Assembly (NCBI GenBank): GCA_017695065.1
Contig: JADILZ010000009.1
Coordinates: 1-64,000, forward strand
Direction: 5' to 3'
Origin: Candidatus Cryptobacteroides excrementipullorum
GTDB taxonomy: Bacteria; Bacteroidota; Bacteroidia; Bacteroidales; UBA932
Length of the DNA: 64,000 nt
The notes below the pieces were generated by a model that did no database searches, was not told the origin of the DNA, and was given only the letters and a program-made list of their open reading frames with translations. How positions within the stretch are numbered: position 1 is the first letter of the stretch; each line of letters starts with the position of its first letter. Positions 1 through 7,796 of the stretch are shown here, in pieces. The translations under genes and the position numbers were made by a program.

Positions 1-220
1 AACTTTTGTCAAGCGCCATCGAGTACAGGAGGGCGTAGCGTGCATTCGCCTCTTTCCCTTTTATGCCGGCCTGCGACAGGGAATCCAGTGCGGACAGCGC
101 CCTGCCCGGTTTCTCTGTGATATATGACTCGACGCTGTCCAGCGCCCTGAGCGCTCCCCGGTCCGCGCATGATGCCGTCATCAACAGCAGGAATGAGACA
201 ATGGAAATATATCTTACCAT
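1..220 (-). CDS. TPR/HTH membrane regulator, N-terminal part (runs off left edge)
   Basis: This is the first 73 codons of a second copy of the regulator at 7797-9449; the rest lies outside the window. The nucleotide sequence differs from 9230-9449 at only about seven positions (roughly 97% identity). The start codon at 220 lies at the same distance (32 nt) from the same upstream element as in the full copy. The visible protein has a lipoprotein-type signal sequence with Cys about residue 18 followed by the beginning of the alpha-helical TPR region. Its -7 box is altered (TAAATTCA instead of TAAGTTTG), so expression may differ from the full copy. Whether this copy is intact cannot be seen. Confidence 0.85.
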   Translation of the reverse strand, partial: MVRYISIVSFLLLMTASCADRGALRALDSVESYITEKPGRALSALDSLSQAGIKGKEANARYALLYSMALDKS

Positions 221-251
221 AAGACATGTGCTGTGTATATTTTCACGGCAG

Positions 252-300
252 TGAATTTACACATAAATTTCCGGTTTCCGCTCCGGCCGGACGAAAAAAG
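252..300 (-). promoter_or_regulatory. Conserved 49-bp promoter/leader element, copy 1
   Basis: This is one of three near-identical 49-bp elements, each located exactly 32 nt before a minus-strand start codon (here 220). It contains the GC-rich inverted motif CCGGCCGGAGCGGAAACCGG and an AT-rich segment leading to the -7 box. In this copy the -7 box reads TAAATTCA, degenerate compared with TAAGTTTG in the other two. The GC-rich motif sits where a -33 element would be expected, which suits an activator site, but no binding has been shown. Confidence 0.6.
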
Positions 301-411
301 GGTTTGATGAACCTCTCAATCATTCATCTAGTCCAGACTCTCAAGCGCCTCCTTGAACAGCTCCATCATCCTGTCACTCGCAAGAGGATCCCCTACGAAC
401 ACGGGGTGGCC
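252..411. repeat. Duplicated block (redoxin 3' end plus promoter element), copy 1
   Basis: This 160-bp block matches 3365-3526 with scattered substitutions and a few small indels. It holds the last 27 or so codons of a redoxin-like gene, the intergenic stretch and the shared 49-bp promoter element of the next gene. Similarity stops abruptly after the bases GGGTGGCC, which marks a recombination boundary inside the coding remnant. Confidence 0.8.
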
Positions 412-540
412 CTCCTTGTCCAGAAGGAAACTGTGGAAATATCTATCTTCAGGTATTACGCTATTTTCTTTTGCAAAACTTCCATTATAGTCTACATATA
501 TTGGAAAAGGAAAATTGAGAATGACTAATTGTTCCAGCAC
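328..540 (-). pseudogene. 5'-truncated redoxin-like (TlpA/AhpC-type) gene remnant
   Basis: The reading frame encodes about 70 residues with no good start; a TAA stop lies directly before the first possible codon (a GTG). The sequence, including the stretches FPFPIYVD and FLLDKEGHPVFVGDPL, resembles the C-terminal half of the thioredoxin-fold lipoproteins that often accompany 6-bladed beta-propeller genes in Bacteroides. The family is usually 150 residues or more, so the N-terminal half with the redox centre is missing. The neighbouring lipoprotein gene ends at 598, leaving no room for it. The family assignment rests on motif memory and is moderate; the truncation is clear. Confidence 0.55.
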
Positions 541-597
541 TTAAGAACGACCCATTATCAGAAAAATAAACAACGCTTTTCATTAATTCCCTGTATG

Positions 598-1149
598 TCA
601 TTCCGTCGAGACAGACACGAAAGGAGGTACTATATCCATTCCCTCGACATCGGAATACGACACCCTGCCGTCCAGTCCGACACAGCAGAACCTGCTTTCA
701 GGCTTGTACCTGCACAATGCAATGCGCTGTACCCCGTCCCCGGCGGATGACGCTGCCCTGAACAGGATGAAAATATCACCCCGGGACGAGATTCCCTTAT
801 CCCCGAGATCTATACCATAGAAACCGCGCCTTTCAGGAGTACACAGAAGCGCCTCGTCCAGGAGGGGTTCCATATCCCCGGTACTGTAGATCCTGTTCGG
901 CTCGCTCTTCCGGAGAGACTTGATATCGACATAGAACGCAGAGGCGTTCTCTACATAGAGAGTAAGCCCTTTGACCGTGGTCCGGGAACTGTTCCTGAGC
1001 ATCACCCCGCTCCAGTTGTCCGGAGAAAGGGAATCGAACCTGGCCGTGTCGCAGACGGACTCGACGTTGTCTGCCATTGCCCCTCCGTGGTTTCCTGCGC
1101 ATGAGACAGCGAGAACCGCTGACACCATGAATAAAATTATCCTGTTCAT
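598..1149 (-). CDS. Small lipoprotein of unknown function
   Basis: The product is 183 residues and begins with a signal peptide ending in a lipobox (LAVSC, Cys 17), so it should be a membrane-anchored lipoprotein. I recognise no domain in the mature part; it contains short beta-strand-like stretches and no evident catalytic motif. Its ATG overlaps the stop of the upstream propeller gene by four bases (ATGA), indicating translational coupling and joint function. It lies between that propeller gene and a redoxin remnant, within the NVEALA/propeller locus. Confidence 0.75.
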   Translation of the reverse strand: MNRIILFMVSAVLAVSCAGNHGGAMADNVESVCDTARFDSLSPDNWSGVMLRNSSRTTVKGLTLYVENASAFYVDIKSLRKSEPNRIYSTGDMEPLLDEALLCTPERRGFYGIDLGDKGISSRGDIFILFRAASSAGDGVQRIALCRYKPESRFCCVGLDGRVSYSDVEGMDIVPPFVSVSTE

Positions 1150-2321
1150 ATCCTGAATGTTATTATCAGAGGATTATCACCTGCGGCCTCCGATACGGCC
1201 GCGATTTCCCTGCAGAGCGGGGACATGCCTTCCCGTACAGCGGATACCTGCTGAGGATAAACTATCGAATAATAATATCCTTCCGAGGCGCAGAGAGGCT
1301 GCAGGTCGTCTGCGACACCGTCTATTACAAGTCTCGATACCGCTCTGTATGCCTCCCCGTCTCTGATGAACAATGACATCAGTGGCTGATGGTACATGTC
1401 AGTGCCGTATCTGGAGACATACCAGAACGATTCCCTGTCTCCGTCTTCCATATAATACGACGGCGCAATGGCCGCCGGACCGCCACCTTCGAGCATGTCC
1501 CTGATATATTCTCCATCCGTGGACTCCTCTTCCCAGAATTTCCTGCGTGCCCCGTATTTGCCGAAAAATATCCCCGACACCTCAGTGAAGCCTGTGGCGT
1601 CGGCACGGTAAACTTCGTTCACATACCCGGGAAGCGAGAAAAGGACACTGCCGTCCCTCTCCCGGGTGATAGACATGTCTGAAATAAGGTCGGACTGGAC
1701 CGTAGATATAGGAAACCAGTCCACCTTATACCCTGTCACAATATCGAGAATCAGGACTGCTCCGTCACCAGAGTCGGAAGAACTGTTTTCCCTGACCACC
1801 AGGAACTTGTCGCCGGATATATGCTCAAGTGCGCTGATATAGAAATCCATCTGTATGCTCCTGGACATCCGGAACGAACTGCACGAATAGAATTTCAGCT
1901 GCCTGGCGTTCCTCTCGAATATGACCAGTTCATCCCGGAGCGCATCGTATGTGTACGCCCCGATGTCGATATATTCTTCCGGTCCGCGGCCCACCCTGTC
2001 CAGTTCTCCATAGTATCTGCCGCCGTCGAAACACTGTATTTTCCTGAAACGCCCATCGTACAGGAAAATGCGGTCGCCATAGCTTTTCAGCGAATATATG
2101 TCCCCGACTTTTACCGTCGTGTCCCTGATCTCCAGAGGGATCACCTTCACTTCTGCCGCCAGATCCTCCAGTCGGCACACTTCGGCGCAGGAGACATCAA
2201 CCTCTAATGAGATTTCTTCGCTGCCTCTGCACGCAGTCATAATTGACATGATTGCAAAGGTGAAATAAACAGTACCTCTACCCATTAAAATGATGTATTT
2301 GGTTAATCTACTTATATTCAT
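1146..2321 (-). CDS. 6-bladed beta-propeller lipoprotein
   Basis: The product of 391 residues belongs to the Bacteroidota 6-bladed beta-propeller group (BF3164/DUF5128-like). It has a signal peptide with Cys at about 31 (IMTAC) and the family signature GRGPEEY near residues 111-117, followed by repeated propeller blades. A start at 2285 (second methionine, residue 13) would give a more usual signal peptide length. It overlaps the following small lipoprotein gene by four bases and follows the preceding propeller gene by four bases, so the three form one transcription unit led by the element at 3365-3413. The function of these propellers is not established. Confidence 0.8.
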   Translation of the reverse strand: MNISRLTKYIILMGRGTVYFTFAIMSIMTACRGSEEISLEVDVSCAEVCRLEDLAAEVKVIPLEIRDTTVKVGDIYSLKSYGDRIFLYDGRFRKIQCFDGGRYYGELDRVGRGPEEYIDIGAYTYDALRDELVIFERNARQLKFYSCSSFRMSRSIQMDFYISALEHISGDKFLVVRENSSSDSGDGAVLILDIVTGYKVDWFPISTVQSDLISDMSITRERDGSVLFSLPGYVNEVYRADATGFTEVSGIFFGKYGARRKFWEEESTDGEYIRDMLEGGGPAAIAPSYYMEDGDRESFWYVSRYGTDMYHQPLMSLFIRDGEAYRAVSRLVIDGVADDLQPLCASEGYYYSIVYPQQVSAVREGMSPLCREIAAVSEAAGDNPLIITFRI

Positions 2322-2325
2322 ATAC

Positions 2326-3333
2326 TTAAATAGGTAATTCCTTTTTGCATAGGAGATAGTTCCCGTCCTCTATTGACAGGCCGTAAAATACGCCGTCTTC
2401 GGATACCGTATATATCGGGCAGTCCCTGTCCAGGTCATATCTGTTCAGCACGGTGCCGTCCCACCCGACTTCCAGGAGAACACTTCCGGAGAGTGACTCA
2501 TTGCCTGTAGCGTTCACCATCTGAACATATACCTTCCCGCCCGAGACGACTGGCCTCATGAAATAGATGACCGAATCCCCTTCGTAAAATTCGTCTATCG
2601 TTGCGTCCTGCGGTCTCACACCGGTAAGGAGAGTTTCCGAGATTTTCTCACATGTATTCATATCATAGACCTCTATGACGGGCATGGATTCGTAAAAACT
2701 CATGAGTATTCCGAGCGAGTCGCAGTAAACAGATACGGAAAGCGACACATTGTCCCTGTCTTCATCCGTCTGGAAACTTATCGGGCTGTCCGGGAACTTC
2801 CCGAAATACCGTTTTTCTCCGCTCGATGTTTCGTATATGCAGAACGGACGCTCCTCCTGGAGCGTGCGATAGAAAGTCCGAGTGGGGGAGAGTTCTATCA
2901 CATTGTTGCTCAGATCCGGGACTATCTTACGCCTGGAGGCTATCGTGACTGTGTCTGGGCCGATGGACAACTCAGTCTTTTCCACATTGTCCGTATATAG
3001 GAAAAGCGTGCTGTCGTTCTGGCGGCACGGGCTGCGGTCCACGAAAAAGAACTCGCTGCCGGACCTGCCGTAATGGAGGTATGACCCTTTGAAGTCCAGC
3101 CCGGCCCCGTAACGGTAAAGGATATTCCCTTGTCTGTTCTGGCTGATTATGAATATGTCGTCTCCGACGCAGTACATATCCGAAGGTGTGAAAAACTCTT
3201 CTGCCGGCCTTGTTTCCAGATGGACAGGCTGCCCTTCCAATGCCATGTAATCGACCTCCGACACTGACGGATCAGAACATGCTGCCACACAGAATATGAT
3301 GACTGGCAGGAAATGTTTTCTAAAGGACGCCAT
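2326..3333 (-). CDS. 6-bladed beta-propeller lipoprotein
   Basis: The product has 335 residues from the ATG at 3333. This start is chosen over a TTG at 3348 because it lies exactly 32 nt from the shared promoter element, as in the two regulator copies. A lipobox (FCVAAC, Cys 19) predicts lipidation. The RGPGEY signature of the family is replaced here by the variant GRSGSEF, making this the most divergent propeller of the set. It heads a transcription unit of propeller, propeller, small lipoprotein and redoxin remnant. The role is inferred only from family and context. Confidence 0.75.
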   Translation of the reverse strand: MASFRKHFLPVIIFCVAACSDPSVSEVDYMALEGQPVHLETRPAEEFFTPSDMYCVGDDIFIISQNRQGNILYRYGAGLDFKGSYLHYGRSGSEFFFVDRSPCRQNDSTLFLYTDNVEKTELSIGPDTVTIASRRKIVPDLSNNVIELSPTRTFYRTLQEERPFCIYETSSGEKRYFGKFPDSPISFQTDEDRDNVSLSVSVYCDSLGILMSFYESMPVIEVYDMNTCEKISETLLTGVRPQDATIDEFYEGDSVIYFMRPVVSGGKVYVQMVNATGNESLSGSVLLEVGWDGTVLNRYDLDRDCPIYTVSEDGVFYGLSIEDGNYLLCKKELPI

Positions 3334-3364
3334 AATATATGTTGTCAATAAAGGTTCACTATGT

Positions 3365-3413
3365 CAAACTTACGCATAAATTTCCGGTTTCCGCTCCGGC
3401 CGGACGAAAAAAG
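3365..3413 (-). promoter_or_regulatory. Conserved 49-bp promoter/leader element, copy 2
   Basis: This copy has a clean -7 box TAAGTTTG (complement of 3365-3372) and lies 32 nt before the ATG of the propeller gene at 3333. It carries the same GC-rich motif as copies 1 and 3 in the position of the -33 element. The same element therefore drives a propeller gene here and regulator genes elsewhere, which implies shared control. Confidence 0.65.
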
Positions 3414-3442
3414 CAGGTTTGATGAACCCATAAATCATTCAT

Positions 3443-3526
3443 CTAGTCCAGACTCTCAAGCACCTCCCTGAACAGCTCCATCATCCTGTCGCTCGCAAGA
3501 GGATCCCCCACGAACACGGGGTGGCC
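3443..3526 (-). pseudogene. Redoxin-like gene fragment, last ~27 codons only
   Basis: The fragment encodes GHPVFVGDPLASDRMMEL and the final residues of the same redoxin-like protein as 328-540, differing at two positions. Everything upstream has been replaced. The open frame continues about 120 bases into the end of the neighbouring propeller gene with no family resemblance and no plausible start. It is best regarded as a scar left by recombination between modules. Confidence 0.6.
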
Positions 3527-3582
3527 ACTATAATTGGAAATACTCTTATTTTCAACAACCATTAAATCATTGGGAATTTGAA

Positions 3583-4689
3583 TTACGACCGATTGATCAT
3601 AGTTGATAAAACCATTACTGTCTCCCCTTTCTTCAGCCTCTCCTCGCACTCCGGCGACATTCTCTGTCCCCCGTGCTCGACAAAACTTTCATAGTACTCG
3701 TAACTTTCCAGGAAAGACACGAACTTGTCACGGTAACTGCTTATCGGCGGCATCACAAAATTGTGGGCGTCTTCATACGAATTGTGGAGGAAAAGCCCTG
3801 AATCCGGGTCATGGAAATAATAATAATGGTCACTCTGAGCTATGGCCATCATGACATAGCCGTCACACTTCAGCGGGACATCATGGATTACCTGACGCGG
3901 GTTGCGATTCCACGCATCCATATCCAGACGGTCCTTCATAGGCATGCTGTCTTCAAGATTGACTGCGACGATACGGTGCTTCCCGTCCTTGCTGTCGAAC
4001 TCAACATATCCGTCGAACAGATAGGGACTGAAAAGAATCTTGCCATCAGCCCTGGTGAAATAATTCAGTTTTCCCATCTCGCCGTAGCCCTTATCGTAAG
4101 GCAGGAGGCTTTCCTTGACGTTGAAGTCACTGTCCGTATGGAAAATCAGATGCCGGGTAGGAGGCGGATTGTTCGGAAGGCCCATCAGACCTGGGATGAA
4201 GGCCAGGAGAAAATCCCCGTTGTCAAGCACCTCGATACTCGAGACATGGAACGGCAGCGGCTTGGATTCTTTATAAGAGCCTGTACGGCAATCATATATA
4301 TACAACCGGCACTGCTGTAGATCTACTGTGTAGAGATTCTCTTCATCCACTGCGAAATTCGTTATTTCATAGTATTCTCCCGGGCCTCGGCCTTTCTTGT
4401 CAAGGACAAACTCCACATTGCCGGAGAGGTCATACACCACGACCTTGGGTTGGAAATAGCTCCAGATATAGACAAGGCCGTTCTCGACGACGACCTTATT
4501 CACTCTTCCAAAACGAGAATCTTCGGTCAGTTCAAGTGGGATATACTCTACATTGACGACCCTGTCTGAAATTAACAAAGTATCTGAAGTCTTAAAATCC
4601 AAAACTTCGTCAAATCCAAGAGTTGATTGCAACTCTGGCTTACATGAAACCAGAGCTGCAGCCATAAAACAAAGTGCTATTCTTTTCAT
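3583..4689 (-). CDS. 6-bladed beta-propeller lipoprotein
   Basis: The 368-residue product has a lipobox (AALVSC, Cys 16) and the signature KKGRGPGEYYE near residues 98-108, typical of the Bacteroidota 6-bladed beta-propeller family. It is clearly a paralogue of the next gene upstream: the stretch leading to VLDKKGRGPGEY is shared in order and spacing. It starts 26 nt after the stop of that gene and belongs to the unit DUF3244-NVEALA-propeller-propeller-propeller. A binding or surface-scaffold role is plausible, but none is known. Confidence 0.82.
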   Translation of the reverse strand: MKRIALCFMAAALVSCKPELQSTLGFDEVLDFKTSDTLLISDRVVNVEYIPLELTEDSRFGRVNKVVVENGLVYIWSYFQPKVVVYDLSGNVEFVLDKKGRGPGEYYEITNFAVDEENLYTVDLQQCRLYIYDCRTGSYKESKPLPFHVSSIEVLDNGDFLLAFIPGLMGLPNNPPPTRHLIFHTDSDFNVKESLLPYDKGYGEMGKLNYFTRADGKILFSPYLFDGYVEFDSKDGKHRIVAVNLEDSMPMKDRLDMDAWNRNPRQVIHDVPLKCDGYVMMAIAQSDHYYYFHDPDSGLFLHNSYEDAHNFVMPPISSYRDKFVSFLESYEYYESFVEHGGQRMSPECEERLKKGETVMVLSTMINRS

Positions 4690-4715
4690 AAATTTTTAAA
4701 TGTCTATCCAATGAG

Positions 4716-5824
4716 TTATTTCATGTGGTAAAATATCAGGACCGGATTCCCTGAGTCTAAAGCCATCTCAACATCTTGAGGTGCCCTTTCCAGGCCGCTT
4801 TCTACCAATCCGGAATATAACTCTTTATCACTGATGTAACTTACATAGCAGTCCTTCCAACTTCCTATCGGATAAAAGACATAATTACCTTCTGAGGATT
4901 CGGAATTGGTGACAAATGATGATATTGCAGGATCATACATAAAATTATCAGTATAGTCTCCCAAACTTATCTCTGCCAATATATACTGGCCACACAATAT
5001 CGGTACCGATTCCAGGAAATTATATGAAGCGGAAGTCACGGAATCATCTTTCCTTGAACCTCCCGGTATCGCATGGCTGAATTTTATCCCCACAGTTTCC
5101 ACAACTTCTCCTGAAAACCTATCGAACACAGTAAATCCGTCAAAATGAAACGAACTGTAAACTATCTTATCATCATATACAGAAAAAAATCTTGAATACG
5201 CAATCAAGTCATAATCGCTTTCAGCATATCCAAACATTTTGCCTTTAATATGTAAATCCTTGTCTGTTAAAAATATTCTATACAATGGCTGCGCTGATTT
5301 CAAGCGGCCTCCTTTCATTGGCGCAAAGGCGAAAATAAAGCCGCCATTACCTAAAGCTTCAAAATCCCAAGACACAAAAGGTAAATTTACAGATTCTTTA
5401 AAACTTCCCTTATCAGCTGTATATACATGGATCTTGCTGCCATTGTTGTCCAATATATATAGGTTATTATCATATACACAATAACTTTTCATGCTCAAGT
5501 ATTCACCTGGGCCACGACCTTTCTTATCCAGAACGAAATCAAGTGAGCCATCCATTTTATATGCAACTATCTTTTGCGAGGAAAAATCACCGATATAGAT
5601 GCGTTCATTGTCAATAACAAGTTTGTCTATATTCCTGAAATTTGCCTCCGCATCAGGATCTAACACGACAAATGAGACATGACTGACATATTCTGACATT
5701 GTCTGCACCGGCTTGTCTGTATTGCAATTCAGAGTCCGGTCAAAGTCCTGGTCATCCGAATGGTTGGAACACGATAATGCCAGGAATGATTGACAAACAA
5801 AATATACAAGTAATGCTTTTTCAT
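4716..5824 (-). pseudogene. 6-bladed beta-propeller lipoprotein with frameshift in its fourth codon region
   Basis: The open frame from 5708 downward encodes a normal propeller (signature KKGRGPGEYLS) but lacks a signal peptide. In the same frame upstream lies a perfect lipoprotein signal (ALLVYFVCQSFLALSCSN) with no start codon. An ATG at 5824, overlapping the stop of the previous gene as ATGA, would supply it, but it is followed by five A's where three or six are needed to stay in frame. The gene is thus one base out of register in an A-tract. It may be inactive, switchable by slippage, or affected by a sequencing error. From ATG to stop the restored protein would have about 369 residues. 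Confidence 0.7.
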
Positions 5825-6936
5825 TCCAGTGTGAATTTATAAATCAGCAAATCTTCTTTCTCTTCATAAGTGACAATCTCTGAATAATAGTATGGTCCTA
5901 TTTTGCCAAGGACTCTGAAATATTCCGGCACACTCACGTCACCCAACAGGACTCTGTCTTTGTATATCTGCATCCTGTATTTGTCGTTTTCCTGCTGATA
6001 GGTGCGAAATACATAACTTCCGATTTTTCTTATAGACGTGTAATATCCCTTCATAAGGTGTTCATTTTTATATTGGGAAAGAAATGCTTTTCCCGGACTC
6101 AGCTGTTCATAGTCTGTACGCATTGATTTACCATTGTATCCGAACGAATATTTCAGATGGTATTCTTTATCATAGACATATATCAGAGAATCCGGCTCGT
6201 ATGTAACATAGAAGTCTCCGTTTCTATCATCTATGTCATACCGGCATTTGGAAAATGCTGTCATATATTGCACCTTTGGAGACAGTCTGCCGGATACTTT
6301 TTCTATATTGCCATTTTCCGAATCCACTTCCATAAGAATCCGCGCTTTCTTATAATAAGGTTTTGTGGATATATTATATTCATCATTACCTCCGATAACA
6401 TTGAAGAAAACACTTTTTTTATATGTCCGGATAATCGGATTTTCATAGTCAAGACTGTAAAAATCATATCTTTGGAACGGGTCTGTATCTGTCTGGGAGT
6501 CCTGTCGGGGCAGGAATGTCACTTTATTGTACTGTTTAAAATCAGTATCATAGACATACATGTCTCGAGTGGTGCCGACAAAAATATGGGATCCTTTTTC
6601 GGAAACTGTATAACCGGCAATATTTTTTATCGGAATCTCTCCTGGACCACGTCCCTGCCCCAGATGTCTGGCAACTGTTTCCAATTCAGAATTCAACTCA
6701 TATACCCAACAGAAAAATTTGTCAGCGAAATAGATTCTGTCTGAAAAAAGACTGCTGTATCCGTTGTATGACGTGTTGGGGAGTTTAATATGTACAGTAT
6801 CTAATTTTATTGTATGTATCTTGTTGTCAGTTAAATTAACTGAAGGTTCCATGAAAAAGGAATCACTATCCTCCGCTTGATTGCTGCATCCTGCAATAAA
6901 GGATACAAATAAAATCAATATAAAAATTTTTTTCAT
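5821..6936 (-). CDS. 6-bladed beta-propeller lipoprotein
   Basis: The 371-residue product begins with a lipoprotein signal (SFIAGC, Cys 17) and contains GQGRGPGE near residues 93-100, the family signature. It starts three bases after the NVEALA peptide gene ends and its stop overlaps the ATG of the next propeller gene, so the peptide and propeller are translationally adjacent. Codon use is more AT-rich than in the flanking housekeeping genes, as is common for accessory surface genes. Function is unknown; the tight pairing suggests that it handles or senses the peptide. Confidence 0.82.
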   Translation of the reverse strand: MKKIFILILFVSFIAGCSNQAEDSDSFFMEPSVNLTDNKIHTIKLDTVHIKLPNTSYNGYSSLFSDRIYFADKFFCWVYELNSELETVARHLGQGRGPGEIPIKNIAGYTVSEKGSHIFVGTTRDMYVYDTDFKQYNKVTFLPRQDSQTDTDPFQRYDFYSLDYENPIIRTYKKSVFFNVIGGNDEYNISTKPYYKKARILMEVDSENGNIEKVSGRLSPKVQYMTAFSKCRYDIDDRNGDFYVTYEPDSLIYVYDKEYHLKYSFGYNGKSMRTDYEQLSPGKAFLSQYKNEHLMKGYYTSIRKIGSYVFRTYQQENDKYRMQIYKDRVLLGDVSVPEYFRVLGKIGPYYYSEIVTYEEKEDLLIYKFTLE

Positions 6937-6939
6937 CGC

Positions 6940-7218
6940 TTACACTACTTTTTGAAATTCGATTTGTCGAACAGGACTTTGTGCGCAAACGGCATCATTA
7001 TCTTTTCCATCGGCACTGCAGACATTGTTCCCAGTCTGATACCAAGCAGAACAGTAACATTTTATTACATCTCCAGAAGATTCTCCACTTGCCAATGCTT
7101 CCACTTCATTTAGGAGTAGCTGATCTCCTTTAATTTTTCCGTCATTTTCGTAAATGGAAGCAACTACGGCTGCTGCAAGGAGAACTGCTCCTGCAGCGAC
7201 AATGATTTTGTTTTTCAT
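6940..7218 (-). CDS. NVEALA-type small exported peptide precursor
   Basis: The 92-residue product has a basic start and hydrophobic segment (residues 4-22), then the motif LLLNEVEALA (34-43). This matches the NVEALA peptide family of Bacteroidales apart from an added Glu. A Gly/Ser-rich spacer is followed by a C-terminal part with four cysteines (54, 56, 67 and 78) that could form two disulfides. In related systems the motif marks the end of a leader, leaving a mature peptide of about 49 residues here; cleavage is inferred. It lies between a DUF3244 gene and a propeller gene, the usual company of this family. The function of NVEALA peptides is unknown to me. Confidence 0.8.
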   Translation of the reverse strand: MKNKIIVAAGAVLLAAAVVASIYENDGKIKGDQLLLNEVEALASGESSGDVIKCYCSAWYQTGNNVCSADGKDNDAVCAQSPVRQIEFQKVV

Positions 7219-7251
7219 GGTAACAGAATTTGAAAATTAAACATTTGAATA

Positions 7252-7536
7252 TCATTCCACATGGAAATCTCCCTCATACATTATACCGCCTTCGGCCTCG
7301 ATAAAGATGTGATAATCCCCTGCAGACCCGGTCGTCTGAATCACGGATGTCCCCTCTGAAGAGTCACAGAACCCGGCAAAGGCCTCCCCTGTGAAGCGGT
7401 TGGTCACCGTGACGGATACGCTCCCGATATCTTCGAGATATGTGATGCTCACAGTCTGGTCCATCCCATTGTAGAGACACTCCACAGGGACAAGTCCGGC
7501 ACTACGGGGCTGGGTCTTGGTAATAGACGGTTCCAT
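7252..7536 (-). CDS. DUF3244-like protein, apparently without signal peptide
   Basis: The product has 94 residues from the ATG at 7536 (101 from a TTG at 7557). The core, with an SITYLEDIGSVSVTVTN strand pattern and a Gly-Thr-Tyr-like turn near SAGDYHIFIE, resembles DUF3244, a small immunoglobulin-like domain in Bacteroides secreted proteins. Normal members carry a signal peptide of about 20 residues; none is visible in either start version, and the predicted promoter lies too close upstream to allow one. Either it has lost its leader or it acts in the cytoplasm. It is the first gene of the NVEALA/propeller unit. Confidence 0.65.
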   Translation of the reverse strand: MEPSITKTQPRSAGLVPVECLYNGMDQTVSITYLEDIGSVSVTVTNRFTGEAFAGFCDSSEGTSVIQTTGSAGDYHIFIEAEGGIMYEGDFHVE

Positions 7537-7582
7537 TAGTGTTGAAGTCAACTTCAATGCAAAGTTGAAATCTTTTCTGCAG

Positions 7583-7617
7583 AAAACCTACTGTTCAGGT
7601 ACTGAAAAACCAAAAAA
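7583..7617 (-). promoter_or_regulatory. Predicted promoter of the DUF3244-NVEALA-propeller unit
   Basis: On the minus strand TTTTTTG (complement of 7611-7617) is followed after 20 nt by TAGGTTTT (7583-7590). This fits the Bacteroidota pattern with one mismatch in the -7 box. Transcription would start about 40 nt before the ATG at 7536. The rest of the 240-bp gap between 7558 and 7796 is AT-rich with no other signal that I can support. Confidence 0.5.
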
Positions 7618-7796
7618 CAGTATTGCAGTACACTTTCAAAGAAACTTCTGATTATCAAATATTTAATTAACACATGAAATATATGAAATCTTTCACATGT
7701 CCTATAAAATATTAAATATCAATTAATTGCATGAACAGGTAAACGGGCAAGTGAAAGGTTTGCGGATATGAACATATCATGTTGGTTATGTGGACA

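Larger units (their letters stand above)
3365..3526. repeat. Duplicated block (redoxin 3' end plus promoter element), copy 2
   Basis: This 162-bp block corresponds to 252-411. Coding similarity to the other redoxin tail ends at the same bases (GGGTGGCC), after which the sequence leads into the tail of an unrelated propeller gene. Confidence 0.8.

Noticed and set aside
3443..3649. A complete 68-residue small protein
   Set aside because: Only the last 27 residues resemble the redoxin family; the rest overlaps the end of the neighbouring propeller gene and has no proper start, so it was treated as a fragment.
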